IMG/VR virus record: IMGVR_UViG_3300046683_000929
Coordinates: 1-64,000 of that record
Length of the DNA: 64,000 bases
Strand: one strand, 5' to 3'
Source of the DNA: a virus
The position numbers and the translations under genes were made by a program. Every line of letters starts with the position of its first letter. Position 1 is the first letter of the stretch. The notes under the pieces were generated by a model. That model had not been told where the DNA came from. It saw only the letters and a program-made list of their open reading frames with translations, and did no database searches. Below, in pieces: positions 51,055 through 60,713 of this stretch.

Positions 51055-54000
51055 TTATTTCGCCTTTTCAAACCCAATAAATTGCATAAATATTGCATCC
51101 ACCTCATTGTACTCGTTCATTCGCTCTAAGTCACGGACAAACCTTACGATACAATATTCGCCTGAGATCTTAGCGCCACCATCTAAAAGCATTGATACCA
51201 CTGGATGAAGAGTATCCGGGTAAGAAGACATATCCCGCAGCACCGATGCGTACCAGGAATTATTTTTCCGCCGCCAGTGCGACGCCGGTATATAGCTGAA
51301 CATGCGTGGGCGATTTGTCCTTATCCTATCCACAAAATATTTCAGGTCTGGACTTTGAACAATCAATGATTGATATGTTTTATCCTTATCTCCTGACGTA
51401 AATGGAATCTCAATAACCTGCGAATCCGAAACACCGTAGAATTGATTGAATGTATCAACATCTATGGAATTATGGAAGTAGGGGATGCCTGCCACAAAAC
51501 TAATTAGCTCGTTTCCAGTAAATGATTTACGGAGCGTTCCATAAAATTCAGGGACAAATGTTTGGAATTGTGTCCACCGTTTCTGATCGAGACTAAAGGT
51601 AAATGTTTCCGGGGCCGTATAAAGCACGCCGCGCTCTGTATTGGCAAAGTATTGAGCGTCGCTTGTTAATTCATTGCGCGGCCTGAAAGACACATGTAGC
51701 TCCTTCATTTTATAATCAAAGGCCATTGACTTATCAAATAGATTACGTACGTACTTATCAGCAGCCAATAGCTGATTGTGCTGCCTTATCAAAGTAAATT
51801 TATTCGTAAAGTATGATTTGTTATCGATGTTTGAAATATCAACAGCATTCTTATAATCCATAGCCACAATGGCTTCGTTTTTTCCGTCGATCCAGAATAC
51901 TACGCCATCCATGTCATTAATAACAACAGTGCCGGTGTCTTCAAGTGCACAACCGTACCGGTTATTTACTTTTTGAAATGGCTCCCCCAAAATCTGGTCT
52001 GGTGCTGGCACAATTAGTCCCTGATCAGAAACTTGTATTATATTTAAATCGTAATTGGCCATAAACCAATTATTCTCGCAAATAAATACAACCTGTTTAT
52101 TCTGCGCATGAATAGCCACTATGCCGCCCATATCATGCACCTTATACTCTTTTCTGTTGGTTCCCCGAAATCTGCCCAGTCCATTTATCCTGCCTTCGTT
52201 TACAAACTCATCTGATTTTATAACATCGCCGGGGTACCATTTTTGAACTGCTTGGCTATCCTTTACGAGTTTCCTGCCACAGCTGTCGCATCCCAAGCCA
52301 AAATAATCTGAAACAGATAAACTTGCAAAAGGATGTATAATGGCCTTTCCTGTACATTGCTTAATATGAAAGGCCCGGCTTTGATAATAGGTATCAAAAG
52401 TATCCAGGTTAAACACCTGAGCTGACAATCGATTATCTATGATCGGATAAGTTCCGATAATCTCACAATATCCATCAATCTGCGAAGTATCCTTTGGCGT
52501 TTGAATCTCGATCCAAAATCCGCAGCCGGCAAGTTCATTTGAATCGCTGCCATCTATGATATTATTTAAGGCAAGCAATCTTTTGTCAAATGGAATGATC
52601 AAAGTTTTACCATCGCCTGTATCTGTGGTTTTTGTAGTAGTGGTTGTAGTTGTGTTCGTCGCGGTATCTGTTTTTGCAATAGATAAAGAACCCTCTGGAA
52701 CGCTATCATTAAAGTTCGTGCCTAATACCAGGTAATCCATCAAGCCTCCGTTAGTCGGATCGAAAAGATTACCTTTGCCGTCATCATAAAACCTTACAAT
52801 GTCCCCTTTCGAGAACTGATACGTAGCGGTAGTAGAAAAGTTATTGTTTGTGTTGAAATCCAACAAGGACTGAATGGTGATACGGGCCCTTATTGCACCG
52901 GCACCAGTATTCGTAACTTCCCCATCCTTATCCAAAAACTCTATCTTATCACCTACCCACTGAATGTATTTTTGAAGCTTTTTATTTTTAGTTCTGAAAA
53001 AAGTAATGTATCTAGATGCATCATCGAAGACGATATCATTAAGCAATTCAACCTGCAGTCCAGGCAGCGTTATGCTTTTCTTTTCCATAAACGTAGGCAC
53101 GTCTACCGAATTAAATTCCTGTATAAAGGTTGCCCGCCCAGCCAAATCAAAGACTGCACAGCCCACGCCATAACTCCCTCCATCCTTTAATGAATTTGAG
53201 GCGTCAACTACGGTTTTCATATTAACATTAAACTCAACGGGATATATTCTTGGCAAACATTTTACACACGGAGCCAATAACATATCGTAATTAAATATGG
53301 TGCCGCAGCTTTCATTGTCTGGAATAATAAAGCAGCCATTACTGTTACCTGAATTAATATAAATCCTATCTTTTCTATCACCCAGAGATCCCTCATGTAC
53401 TATTAATTCATATGAACCATCGGTAGAAGAATAGGTTGTCGCACCACGCGTACTTGTAACCCCTACGCCAGAATAACCCAGTCCGGAAATTTGATTAATA
53501 ATTTTACCCCTTATTTTAACTCGGTTACATTCCCCAAAGCCTCCCAGATTATCAAATAAGGACACATTGTACCTTGCATAGATAGTTACGTTTTTTCTGT
53601 TTATATGCGTTTCAGCTATTTTAGCGAAGGCGTTGCAATTTGCTATTCCGCTAAATATTACTTCCCCATTCATTGCGTGACGTGCACCCATGTAAAGAAA
53701 ATAAAAACCATTATGATCGGTTGTGAAACCATATCTTAAATATTGTGGCTGTCCATCATATCCATTCGGCTTTGAAATATAGCCCAAGTTCTCAATAGGT
53801 ACTGAGTTACCTTCCTTTTCGTAGACATAGCCATCAATAAACCGAATGTCCTTTCTTACTATTATTCCTTTTCCAAAAAGTCGTTGTGGAGCATATATGT
53901 AGAAATAGTTTTTATCTGGCGTAGTTAAGGAATCCCAATCCGAATTGCAAACATTGATTTCCATCTCCTTATCGACAGTGTCCAGCCTGCGATTTATCCT

Positions 54001-55770
54001 TCCTATTTCATTAGGATCGGTACCAGTTAAATCAACTCCTGAAACTCCATTTATTTTTACTTTACTCACAAGGCCCATCACCCACGTGGATGTTTTCTCA
54101 TATTCTGATTTATAATTGGCTTTGTGGCTGCATATTCTTGCTATGTATTTACCGGCCGGCACTATGAATTCAAATTTATGTAATACATAACCCAGTACAC
54201 TTGCCGCATTTTTTATCAATGCTACTTGATCCCCTTTTTTTGCATCAACAACATCAATATTTAACAACGACCCATCGGAATTCATAATGCATTGAGTGCT
54301 TACCGCTGTATATGGCGTACCTGCTAAATATGCTTGAAAGCCAGTATTTCCATCTATGAAATTTGCATTAAAAAAATCAGCATCTGGATGACTCAGCGTA
54401 ATGTCCTGTGGTATATTTGATCCATTTGGAAAAGAATATAATACACCGCCAAATCGCACCTGGTCTTCCCCGTCTTTCCAGTTAAATTGGTTATAACTAC
54501 CATCCATTGCTACATAGGCATAAATAGTTATCTTCCTGGTTTTAACAAGCGTATCCACCGATGCATCTACGACGGAAGCTTTAAATTTTGATATGTCCAG
54601 CTTCGGAAGGTTATTGTAATTATAAAGATTATCTCCAAGTATTATCGAATCGCCGGCGGCGCTCATTCCGATAGATATCAATGGTAAATCACTCTGAAAG
54701 GAATTAAAATCATCCTGGTCCACAATATCCAGCTGCCTATCGCCACATATTTGATAAGATATGGTATTATCTACTTCATTGTATGAGTAATCGGCCCATT
54801 GGTCTTCCCTCAGCCAATAGGAATTATTTGTTGGGCCAGTGCCAAAGCGCTCAATAATATCATAAAGATACCAGTCTGCACCACAGGGTTTCAGGAAAAC
54901 CTTTATCCTTTCAACCAGCGCAGATCCAGCATTAAACTTTGCAGTATAACACCGTGGTTGGTTTGTGTTATTTGGATCGCAAACGTTTTGTTTTAACGCT
55001 ATGGGGCTGCTATAGGGACTCGATGTGGTTGGTCGCCCATCAGTTAAAACATACTGGTAAGCCACCTGGATGCTTTTATCTATAAAATAGTTTGGCTTTC
55101 CAAAATCGGAAGGAACCGGCGGCACAGGGGATAGTTCCGGCGCGAACATCGGCGGACGAACGGCAAGTTGTAAAAGTTCTTCCCTGTCAAAATGTGGTGG
55201 GCGCAATTTCCAATATGGAAAGTCATCTGGATTGAATCCATTGCTTTTTACCGCAGCCTCCACATTAATAAATCCCTGCCATTGATTTCCATCGGTATAT
55301 ATCAATGCTTTTTCATCAATTAACCTGGTATGGCTTGCATCCCTTTTATAGGTTACCCGGATAGATATTCTGTGAGCAGGTATTTTAAATGCAGGGTTAT
55401 TGCTGAAATTCAATTTTGGATCAATGATAATAATGTCCGGCTTTAACGTTACCCCGTCGATACGATACCAGCCATGCATATTATTTGAATTCCAGTTCGC
55501 AAAATAAATCTCATTGGTTTCTTCGCATTCATAAACCCCAATGGTCAAGTTATCTCCGGCAGGCAACGTAATTAAAGCGTATTTCTTATTGGCCCGGTTT
55601 GGGGTGCCCTTGCCGAAATTACCTCCCTCAACCGGCGCACCCTCGGTTTTATTGGCATTGAACGTCGTCCTGTAATTTTTTAGATATAGCGCTTCATTTT
55701 CAGTTAGAAATTTTGCACTCCTATCCGTAACTACATATAGTGGTTTGTTCTTTGCTATTTGCTGGGCCAT
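51055..55770 (-). CDS. Large tail nozzle/muzzle-like protein, 1571 aa
   Basis: Beta-rich protein with the block IQVAYQYVLTDGRPTTSSPYS near residue 235, recurrent in Bacteroidota podovirus nozzle or stabilisation proteins. It also has a carboxypeptidase-like beta sandwich part (VTSTRGATTYSSTDGSYEL), a Thr-run with low complexity (TTTTTTTKTT) near 1045, and a GCDSC pair near 1155. Length and position beside the connector gene match the muzzle protein of crAss-like phages, which caps the tail; this is inference from shape and order. It shares one base with the gene upstream (TAATG). Confidence 0.7.
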   Translation of the reverse strand: MAQQIAKNKPLYVVTDRSAKFLTENEALYLKNYRTTFNANKTEGAPVEGGNFGKGTPNRANKKYALITLPAGDNLTIGVYECEETNEIYFANWNSNNMHGWYRIDGVTLKPDIIIIDPKLNFSNNPAFKIPAHRISIRVTYKRDASHTRLIDEKALIYTDGNQWQGFINVEAAVKSNGFNPDDFPYWKLRPPHFDREELLQLAVRPPMFAPELSPVPPVPSDFGKPNYFIDKSIQVAYQYVLTDGRPTTSSPYSSPIALKQNVCDPNNTNQPRCYTAKFNAGSALVERIKVFLKPCGADWYLYDIIERFGTGPTNNSYWLREDQWADYSYNEVDNTISYQICGDRQLDIVDQDDFNSFQSDLPLISIGMSAAGDSIILGDNLYNYNNLPKLDISKFKASVVDASVDTLVKTRKITIYAYVAMDGSYNQFNWKDGEDQVRFGGVLYSFPNGSNIPQDITLSHPDADFFNANFIDGNTGFQAYLAGTPYTAVSTQCIMNSDGSLLNIDVVDAKKGDQVALIKNAASVLGYVLHKFEFIVPAGKYIARICSHKANYKSEYEKTSTWVMGLVSKVKINGVSGVDLTGTDPNEIGRINRRLDTVDKEMEINVCNSDWDSLTTPDKNYFYIYAPQRLFGKGIIVRKDIRFIDGYVYEKEGNSVPIENLGYISKPNGYDGQPQYLRYGFTTDHNGFYFLYMGARHAMNGEVIFSGIANCNAFAKIAETHINRKNVTIYARYNVSLFDNLGGFGECNRVKIRGKIINQISGLGYSGVGVTSTRGATTYSSTDGSYELIVHEGSLGDRKDRIYINSGNSNGCFIIPDNESCGTIFNYDMLLAPCVKCLPRIYPVEFNVNMKTVVDASNSLKDGGSYGVGCAVFDLAGRATFIQEFNSVDVPTFMEKKSITLPGLQVELLNDIVFDDASRYITFFRTKNKKLQKYIQWVGDKIEFLDKDGEVTNTGAGAIRARITIQSLLDFNTNNNFSTTATYQFSKGDIVRFYDDGKGNLFDPTNGGLMDYLVLGTNFNDSVPEGSLSIAKTDTATNTTTTTTTKTTDTGDGKTLIIPFDKRLLALNNIIDGSDSNELAGCGFWIEIQTPKDTSQIDGYCEIIGTYPIIDNRLSAQVFNLDTFDTYYQSRAFHIKQCTGKAIIHPFASLSVSDYFGLGCDSCGRKLVKDSQAVQKWYPGDVIKSDEFVNEGRINGLGRFRGTNRKEYKVHDMGGIVAIHAQNKQVVFICENNWFMANYDLNIIQVSDQGLIVPAPDQILGEPFQKVNNRYGCALEDTGTVVINDMDGVVFWIDGKNEAIVAMDYKNAVDISNIDNKSYFTNKFTLIRQHNQLLAADKYVRNLFDKSMAFDYKMKELHVSFRPRNELTSDAQYFANTERGVLYTAPETFTFSLDQKRWTQFQTFVPEFYGTLRKSFTGNELISFVAGIPYFHNSIDVDTFNQFYGVSDSQVIEIPFTSGDKDKTYQSLIVQSPDLKYFVDRIRTNRPRMFSYIPASHWRRKNNSWYASVLRDMSSYPDTLHPVVSMLLDGGAKISGEYCIVRFVRDLERMNEYNEVDAIFMQFIGFEKAK

Positions 55771-56840
55771 TATTGGTAGCTTTTATTGAAGTGGTCTCTG
55801 TTGTGGTCAAAGTAAATGCTCTGGGTAGAATTACGGGCAAAATAATACTCGTAAAATTCATTCAGCATGCATGCAGACATCTTGTCGCGAAGGGCCCGGA
55901 TAGCGTCGGTATATCTTTTCTTCCACTTGTTAATATTTCCCTGGGTCTCCTTTTTATCATAATCAGCAACCTCGAACTTAATACCGGCCATGAGCGCCTT
56001 TTTAGCCATTCTTGGAACCAGAATATCCTTGGTTTTTTCAAATGCGTAATAACGAAGCAAAACCTTGTCAAAAGGGAAATTAGACGGAAATATTATCCGC
56101 CTTCCATCGTTTGAAATATTATAAGTTTGGGACCGGGGATAGTATCGTGGCGACGGGCAACCCCATTCACATACCATGTCAATTTCCGGATGAAGCACCA
56201 TGTTACTTGCATGCTTATCCCATAATGAGCGATTGTGCGGATTGTCTTTGACACAGCCGCACTCTTTTATATCCAGCCTACATAATAAAGTTTCAGTGGT
56301 TTCTAAAACAGTTGAAGTATGTACCCTGTCTGTATATACCGCAGTTGGCTCATTAACCTGGACAAAAACAGAACCATCCTTTGCTATGCGCTTCCGAATG
56401 GTTTTTGTAAAGTATTGACGGGAGTCGTCCGGCATGATAGCCTCGACCTGCTCTTCGATCCCCTCATACTGGCGCTGATAGTTACACAATGCATCGGTGC
56501 ACTCGCATTCACAATCCTTGTCCAGCCCCTGGTCAACAATGTCGTCGTTGATTTCTGAATTGAACACCAACGGCTCAATTCTGCCATCGCGATTAATTAC
56601 AGATATGGTGGAAAATTTGTAATAATTATCGGGCAATACTATTCCATTTAAACGCCGGTCTAAAGTAAATAAGACGCGCTTCGTTTGTTTAATAGCCGAA
56701 AGGTTAAGTTCTGAAAAAACCTCTTTCGCCACTTCAAGATAGCGCCAGCGATAATTGCCAGTGACATCGCCTTCCCGGCTTAATATCGACTGCACAACCT
56801 CGTCAATGGTTTGAAATTGCCCGCTGTTAAAATCTTCCAT
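55770..56840 (-). CDS. Head-tail connector/ring protein, 356 aa
   Basis: The N-terminus TIDEVVQSILSREGDVTGNY and helix-strand pattern resemble the ring proteins of crAss-like and related podoviruses (gp4/gp11-type connectors). An insertion around residue 110 has CECECTDALC, a cysteine cluster, and CGCVKDN lies later, so a metal-bound loop is likely. Its C-terminal helices end in a region with many Tyr and Arg. Order next to the 1571-aa protein supports a connector role. Confidence 0.7.
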   Translation of the reverse strand: MEDFNSGQFQTIDEVVQSILSREGDVTGNYRWRYLEVAKEVFSELNLSAIKQTKRVLFTLDRRLNGIVLPDNYYKFSTISVINRDGRIEPLVFNSEINDDIVDQGLDKDCECECTDALCNYQRQYEGIEEQVEAIMPDDSRQYFTKTIRKRIAKDGSVFVQVNEPTAVYTDRVHTSTVLETTETLLCRLDIKECGCVKDNPHNRSLWDKHASNMVLHPEIDMVCEWGCPSPRYYPRSQTYNISNDGRRIIFPSNFPFDKVLLRYYAFEKTKDILVPRMAKKALMAGIKFEVADYDKKETQGNINKWKKRYTDAIRALRDKMSACMLNEFYEYYFARNSTQSIYFDHNRDHFNKSYQ

Positions 56841-56848
56841 TTGAATTG

Positions 56849-57061
56849 TTATTGCGCGGGAGCACCCTGCGCTCCTGCAGATATTGCTTCAGCAAGAAGC
56901 TTCATTACAGACTGGCAGTCCCCAGCCTGTATAAACTGTGCTATCTGTGCAACAGCTTGTCCCGGAATCATAAGGTCCTGCATAGCCCCCTGTGGGGCAG
57001 CTGCCTCGGCACCTGCTTCCGGATCGCCGCCATTGTATTCCCGTTGAATATTAACTGCCAT
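56849..57061 (-). CDS. Small Ala/Gln-rich protein, 70 aa
   Basis: Low-complexity N-terminal half rich in Ala, Gly, Glu and Gln, then one amphipathic helix (AQIAQFIQAGDCQSVMKLLA). Located between connector genes; may be a small head-tail protein. No family recognised. Confidence 0.6.
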   Translation of the reverse strand: MAVNIQREYNGGDPEAGAEAAAPQGAMQDLMIPGQAVAQIAQFIQAGDCQSVMKLLAEAISAGAQGAPAQ

Positions 57062-57063
57062 TG

Positions 57064-57726
57064 TTATAGTGTTTGAGGTGAACTAATTTTTGAATTCATA
57101 GCCTGAACTACAGGGCTGCTATCGTCGCGCATGTCAACGGGCTTATCAATAACCCGCAGCACGACCAAAAGTACGTAATTAATAATCTCCCAAACGACAT
57201 CTTCCGTGATATCTATATCGTCGTTGTCAAGAATGGCGACCATTTCCACCATTGAAACAGAATCATCTCCGAAAACCCTTATTTGATCTGCATATGCTAT
57301 ATAAATCATAGCGCCAGTATCTTCCAGAAATTCGGTTGTGCAATATAGATGTTCAGAGCCCGCAGGCGCTTTTGTAAAATTCCGATTGTAGTTTATTTTC
57401 CCTTCAGCATCAATAGCAGTCATTCGGAGTATGCCATCGCCATCTGGCATCCGCAGGATTTTATCGTTATCATAATCAAACTCTACGGTTTTACGCCCCC
57501 TGGCATCTTTGATAACTTTATATTCTCCAGGCTTTGAATTGGCAGTCAAAAAATGATAGATACTTTCACTTCGCTGCTTTTCGTCAAAATAGAATTTACG
57601 CAGCACAGAGCCCTTGGCAGCTTTACACATCTGGAGGAAATCCCTACGGTCAAGCTTCTTGCTGGATCTTATAACACCATTGTTATACAGCCCATTAAGA
57701 ACATCTGCTACTACTATAATTTTCAT
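57064..57726 (-). CDS. Virion connector-region protein, 220 aa
   Basis: Starts MKIIVVADVLNGLYNNGVI, with beta-rich middle and a helical C-terminus holding a hydrophobic stretch (INYVLLVVLRVI). It lies among ring and connector proteins; a ring or adaptor role is inferred from position only. ATGA overlap with its upstream neighbour. Confidence 0.6.
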   Translation of the reverse strand: MKIIVVADVLNGLYNNGVIRSSKKLDRRDFLQMCKAAKGSVLRKFYFDEKQRSESIYHFLTANSKPGEYKVIKDARGRKTVEFDYDNDKILRMPDGDGILRMTAIDAEGKINYNRNFTKAPAGSEHLYCTTEFLEDTGAMIYIAYADQIRVFGDDSVSMVEMVAILDNDDIDITEDVVWEIINYVLLVVLRVIDKPVDMRDDSSPVVQAMNSKISSPQTL

Positions 57727-58352
57727 TTGCGGGGCTTATATAACAAGTAATTAAGGTACGATAAGCAAAACACATTTGCAATCCAAATCGCCATTATTTT
57801 TATATTGATTATTAAAAGAAAATTAGAATCTATTCCAAAAATCAAAGTGGCTGGAATTAAAAACGTAAATATGCTCCAGAACGAAGCCATGCAAACAACG
57901 CAGGTGATAATTGGCTTGCGCAGGTATTTTGAAAATTTATAAACAGTTTCGTAACGATAAAAACTAACCGTATTTGAATGCTGATCATATTCAGTTTCCG
58001 CATTTAGATAAGCTGTTGCCCAAAGCTTCAGCGCATCCACCAGGGCAAACTCTTCATGGAAAACAAATGTATAGGCTCCCAGCGCATCGTTTTTAATTAT
58101 AACTCCTTTTTTATAATACGTCGCCATCGGGTTATATTTCAATAGCTGTTCCCCAGTAAAGTAAATTTTTTCTGCCGTGTTCTGGTTTAAAAATTTATAC
58201 AGTGGATAAAGAATCATTTCACTATCCGCATGTTTTCCATCGGGCAGTATATCCGTTCTCCCATAGGCTGATATATAAATCCCATTTATTAATAATGCCT
58301 GGGGGAATAGATAAACTAAAAATAAGAGAATTGCGATCAATAAATCTATCAT
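57723..58352 (-). CDS. Membrane protein with CxxCMASFW motif, 209 aa
   Basis: An N-terminal transmembrane helix (LLIAILLFLVYLFPQALLI), a central soluble part and two C-terminal helices. The sequence KPIITCVVCMASFWSIF holds a CxxCMAxxW motif found in small membrane proteins of phages and elements (DUF1360-like). It is unusual inside a connector gene cluster. Overlaps both neighbours by ATGA. Confidence 0.65.
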   Translation of the reverse strand: MIDLLIAILLFLVYLFPQALLINGIYISAYGRTDILPDGKHADSEMILYPLYKFLNQNTAEKIYFTGEQLLKYNPMATYYKKGVIIKNDALGAYTFVFHEEFALVDALKLWATAYLNAETEYDQHSNTVSFYRYETVYKFSKYLRKPIITCVVCMASFWSIFTFLIPATLIFGIDSNFLLIINIKIMAIWIANVFCLSYLNYLLYKPRK

Positions 58353-58819
58353 TTTAATGGCTGCTTTAAATACCCTTCATTGCCCTGCTTTTTCAATTCA
58401 TTGAGCTTTACCCGAAGCATGTCTGAATCATTTTCGCCAAACAAAGGAACTTCTCCTGCCCCTACAAGATTCCTTTTTAGAATATCATTTATAGCCGGAT
58501 CGTCTTTTGCCATTAATAACTCCATGTCTCCAGCATCTATTTTACCAGAAGGATACGTTCTGTAATATGGATGCGTGTTTTGGTCTGGCACTTTCTTTGC
58601 CCAACCACCATACCAATCAGCATAGGAATCAAAACTCATCCATGCCATTCCTGATTTGTTGGCTTTATCCATGTCTGCCTTTGTTATTTTTACGCCATGC
58701 TTCCCGATTACGACATTAGGGTCATCTGTTTTTTTATAATTAGGCGAAGTGGATGGAGCACCTGGCTCGGTTATAGGCCTTTTTAGTAGCGCTTTTTCAT
58801 AATATTCCTTTGTAAGCAT
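58349..58819 (-). CDS. Hypothetical virion-region protein, 156 aa
   Basis: I place the start at the ATG at 58819, which follows a TAAAATTTTA box and does not overlap the upstream gene. A longer frame to 58900 would overlap it by 70 bases. The protein has many Lys, Asp and Pro and a conserved-looking Trp-rich centre (AWMSFDSYADWYGGW). Confidence 0.65.
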   Translation of the reverse strand: MLTKEYYEKALLKRPITEPGAPSTSPNYKKTDDPNVVIGKHGVKITKADMDKANKSGMAWMSFDSYADWYGGWAKKVPDQNTHPYYRTYPSGKIDAGDMELLMAKDDPAINDILKRNLVGAGEVPLFGENDSDMLRVKLNELKKQGNEGYLKQPLK

Positions 58820-58829
58820 AACTAAAATT

Positions 58830-59588
58830 TTAGAATAATCCTTCTTTTTTGAGAACGGCCATAGCATTACCAAGCTCACCATCACGAACATACATCGCAT
58901 ATAAAGTATTCATTGCTTTAAATAGCAAATCATCTGCATTAGTTCGCCATTCCGTTTCTACCGCACCTGGCATAGCTGGATCATAGTAATAACTATCATC
59001 TGTATTTACCCCATAGCCATATCTGTATATTTTAGGCTGGCGGATGTAATGTAATTCAATGAATGGTATATCATAGGGGCATACCTTAATGAAATCTGAT
59101 TCAAAGATACACCCGATAGGAAATTCAAATGTTGGCGTTTTATAGGAGTGGTTGGTTATGTCGCTATACTCATCTTCCTCAACCATATCAACATCCCAGG
59201 ATATTGCCTTACTTTTTTCCTGGGCATCCATTAACTGTTCTTTTGTAGGTGCTTTGTCCGGATCAAGCCCATCAATGACCATGCATTCCTTGAAGTCTTT
59301 TTTTACAAAAATACTAGCCCCAGCATAATGACGATAATCATCCGGCAATTCTGCCTTTCCAAACTTGACCGGCAAAAGAACTTGTTTTAAATACGGGCGA
59401 AGCAGATCCTTAATATATTGATTCTCTCCGAACACCTTTACTCCCTCAGTCAAGATAAACGAAGTCACAGCATTATAATGCGTATCAAACACGTTTGGCG
59501 GATAATACTGATTTTGCTCGGCATTAGCCTGGGCCAAAACCTGCCTTAACGTTCTGTCAAGTGTTTGATCGTTGGTTTTTGCTGCCAT
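58830..59588 (-). CDS. Head-tail connector/ring-like protein, 252 aa
   Basis: FILTEGVKVFGENQYIKDLL and PIGCIFESDFIKVCPYDIPF with alternating strands and a C-terminal helix match the general form of ring or adaptor proteins in these phages. Next to Fn3-like genes upstream. The assignment is by form and position. Confidence 0.6.
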   Translation of the reverse strand: MAAKTNDQTLDRTLRQVLAQANAEQNQYYPPNVFDTHYNAVTSFILTEGVKVFGENQYIKDLLRPYLKQVLLPVKFGKAELPDDYRHYAGASIFVKKDFKECMVIDGLDPDKAPTKEQLMDAQEKSKAISWDVDMVEEDEYSDITNHSYKTPTFEFPIGCIFESDFIKVCPYDIPFIELHYIRQPKIYRYGYGVNTDDSYYYDPAMPGAVETEWRTNADDLLFKAMNTLYAMYVRDGELGNAMAVLKKEGLF

Positions 59589-59589
59589 A

Positions 59590-60429
59590 TTAACTATCTA
59601 TCTCTATGCTTATCAAATCCGGAGAATTAATTGGGCCAGTATTGGTAAGCGTATATGTCCCAGCTGCTGTTATAGTAACCTGGCTAATAATAGTTACCCC
59701 GTTTTTAACGAGTCTCAAATATATAGGATATGCAGGAACGGTACCCGTCAAGGTAGCGCTTATGGTGCCTGAGCTTAACGATGCTGTATAATCGCTTTGA
59801 GTGCCAGCAATGGTCGCATTGTTAAATGAAGCTGGAATACCAGAGGCCGTTCCATTTCTTACATCGGTAAACACCATACCAAAAGAGGCATTCACACTGA
59901 TATTGTTAGGCGTCGGACTTGGATTGTTTACCGTTACGGGCGATGTATATGCGCTGGCATATACTGGAGTAGTTGAGCTATCGCATATTCCGCTTCCTGT
60001 AACCAGGTAATCTCCATATAATCCTGCAATCAATGGAATACTGAATGTCCCTGTTTGCGTACCAAAATCATGGAAGTATAGTGAATTGCCGCCATTGGGA
60101 TCCTGGACATTAACATGGATCTTAGTTTGAGCTCCAGCCAAGGTAGCAGTAACAGATATATTGCTTCCGGATTTGATTGCCGTAAAACTAACGGGGGCAG
60201 TACAGCCTATCGTTTGGCCAGCAACCCATGGAGAAAAGGCACCATTGCTGCATAGGCTCCGGACTCCAACTTCATATTGCGCAGATGGAAGGCCATTGAT
60301 ATCAAATGGCAATTGGTCTGGCGTTTTTGTTAGTACAGTAAACGAAGCGCCAGAGCCCAATACGCGATACCTGATATGAACCGAAACTGCGCCATCTACA
60401 TCATTGGCCGCTATTGTAAGCTTTCCCAT
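59590..60429 (-). CDS. Fibronectin-III-like virion protein, 279 aa
   Basis: Two or three Fn3/Ig-like beta modules; the first begins TIAANDVDGAVSVHIRYRVL and has Pro-rich loops. Thr/Ser/Val content is high. Such proteins decorate capsids or tails and bind glycans. It lies 1 base from the connector gene. Confidence 0.65.
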   Translation of the reverse strand: MGKLTIAANDVDGAVSVHIRYRVLGSGASFTVLTKTPDQLPFDINGLPSAQYEVGVRSLCSNGAFSPWVAGQTIGCTAPVSFTAIKSGSNISVTATLAGAQTKIHVNVQDPNGGNSLYFHDFGTQTGTFSIPLIAGLYGDYLVTGSGICDSSTTPVYASAYTSPVTVNNPSPTPNNISVNASFGMVFTDVRNGTASGIPASFNNATIAGTQSDYTASLSSGTISATLTGTVPAYPIYLRLVKNGVTIISQVTITAAGTYTLTNTGPINSPDLISIEIDS

Positions 60430-60441
60430 TTTAAATCAAAC

Positions 60442-60675
60442 TTAATGTGAAATTGTTTGCTGAGCTACAGCATCCTGGCAATCGTTGCTAAAATATTTTA
60501 CTATATAATCCGGCACATCCGGCACTCCGGTTATTGTTCCGGAAACAGTAGACCCAAACGGGCCGGTAAATGTTGTTTGCCCAATCGGCGTATTAGGAAA
60601 TAAAGCATCATAGGCAACTGCCACATAATTGCCGGAATATCCTACTGCCGGTTGAAAGCTAATATTTAATGTCAT
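60442..60675 (-). CDS. Single Fn3-like module, 77 aa
   Basis: One beta-sandwich of Fn3 type (NISFQPAVGYSGNYVAVAY to GVPDVPDYIVKYFSNDC). A TAAAATATTTTA sequence lies inside the frame at 60489-60500, encoding Lys-Tyr-Phe. Probably a small virion decoration protein. Confidence 0.6.
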   Translation of the reverse strand: MTLNISFQPAVGYSGNYVAVAYDALFPNTPIGQTTFTGPFGSTVSGTITGVPDVPDYIVKYFSNDCQDAVAQQTISH

Positions 60676-60713
60676 AATAATTTACGTTAAAAATAAACAT
60701 TTACTATCATATC

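Noticed and set aside
60489-60500. TAAAATATTTTA inside the 77-aa Fn3-like gene (and 63124-63135 in the 682-aa gene)
   Set aside because: Both encode Lys-Tyr-Phe in frame and are not next to gene starts; likely coincidental given AT-rich codons.
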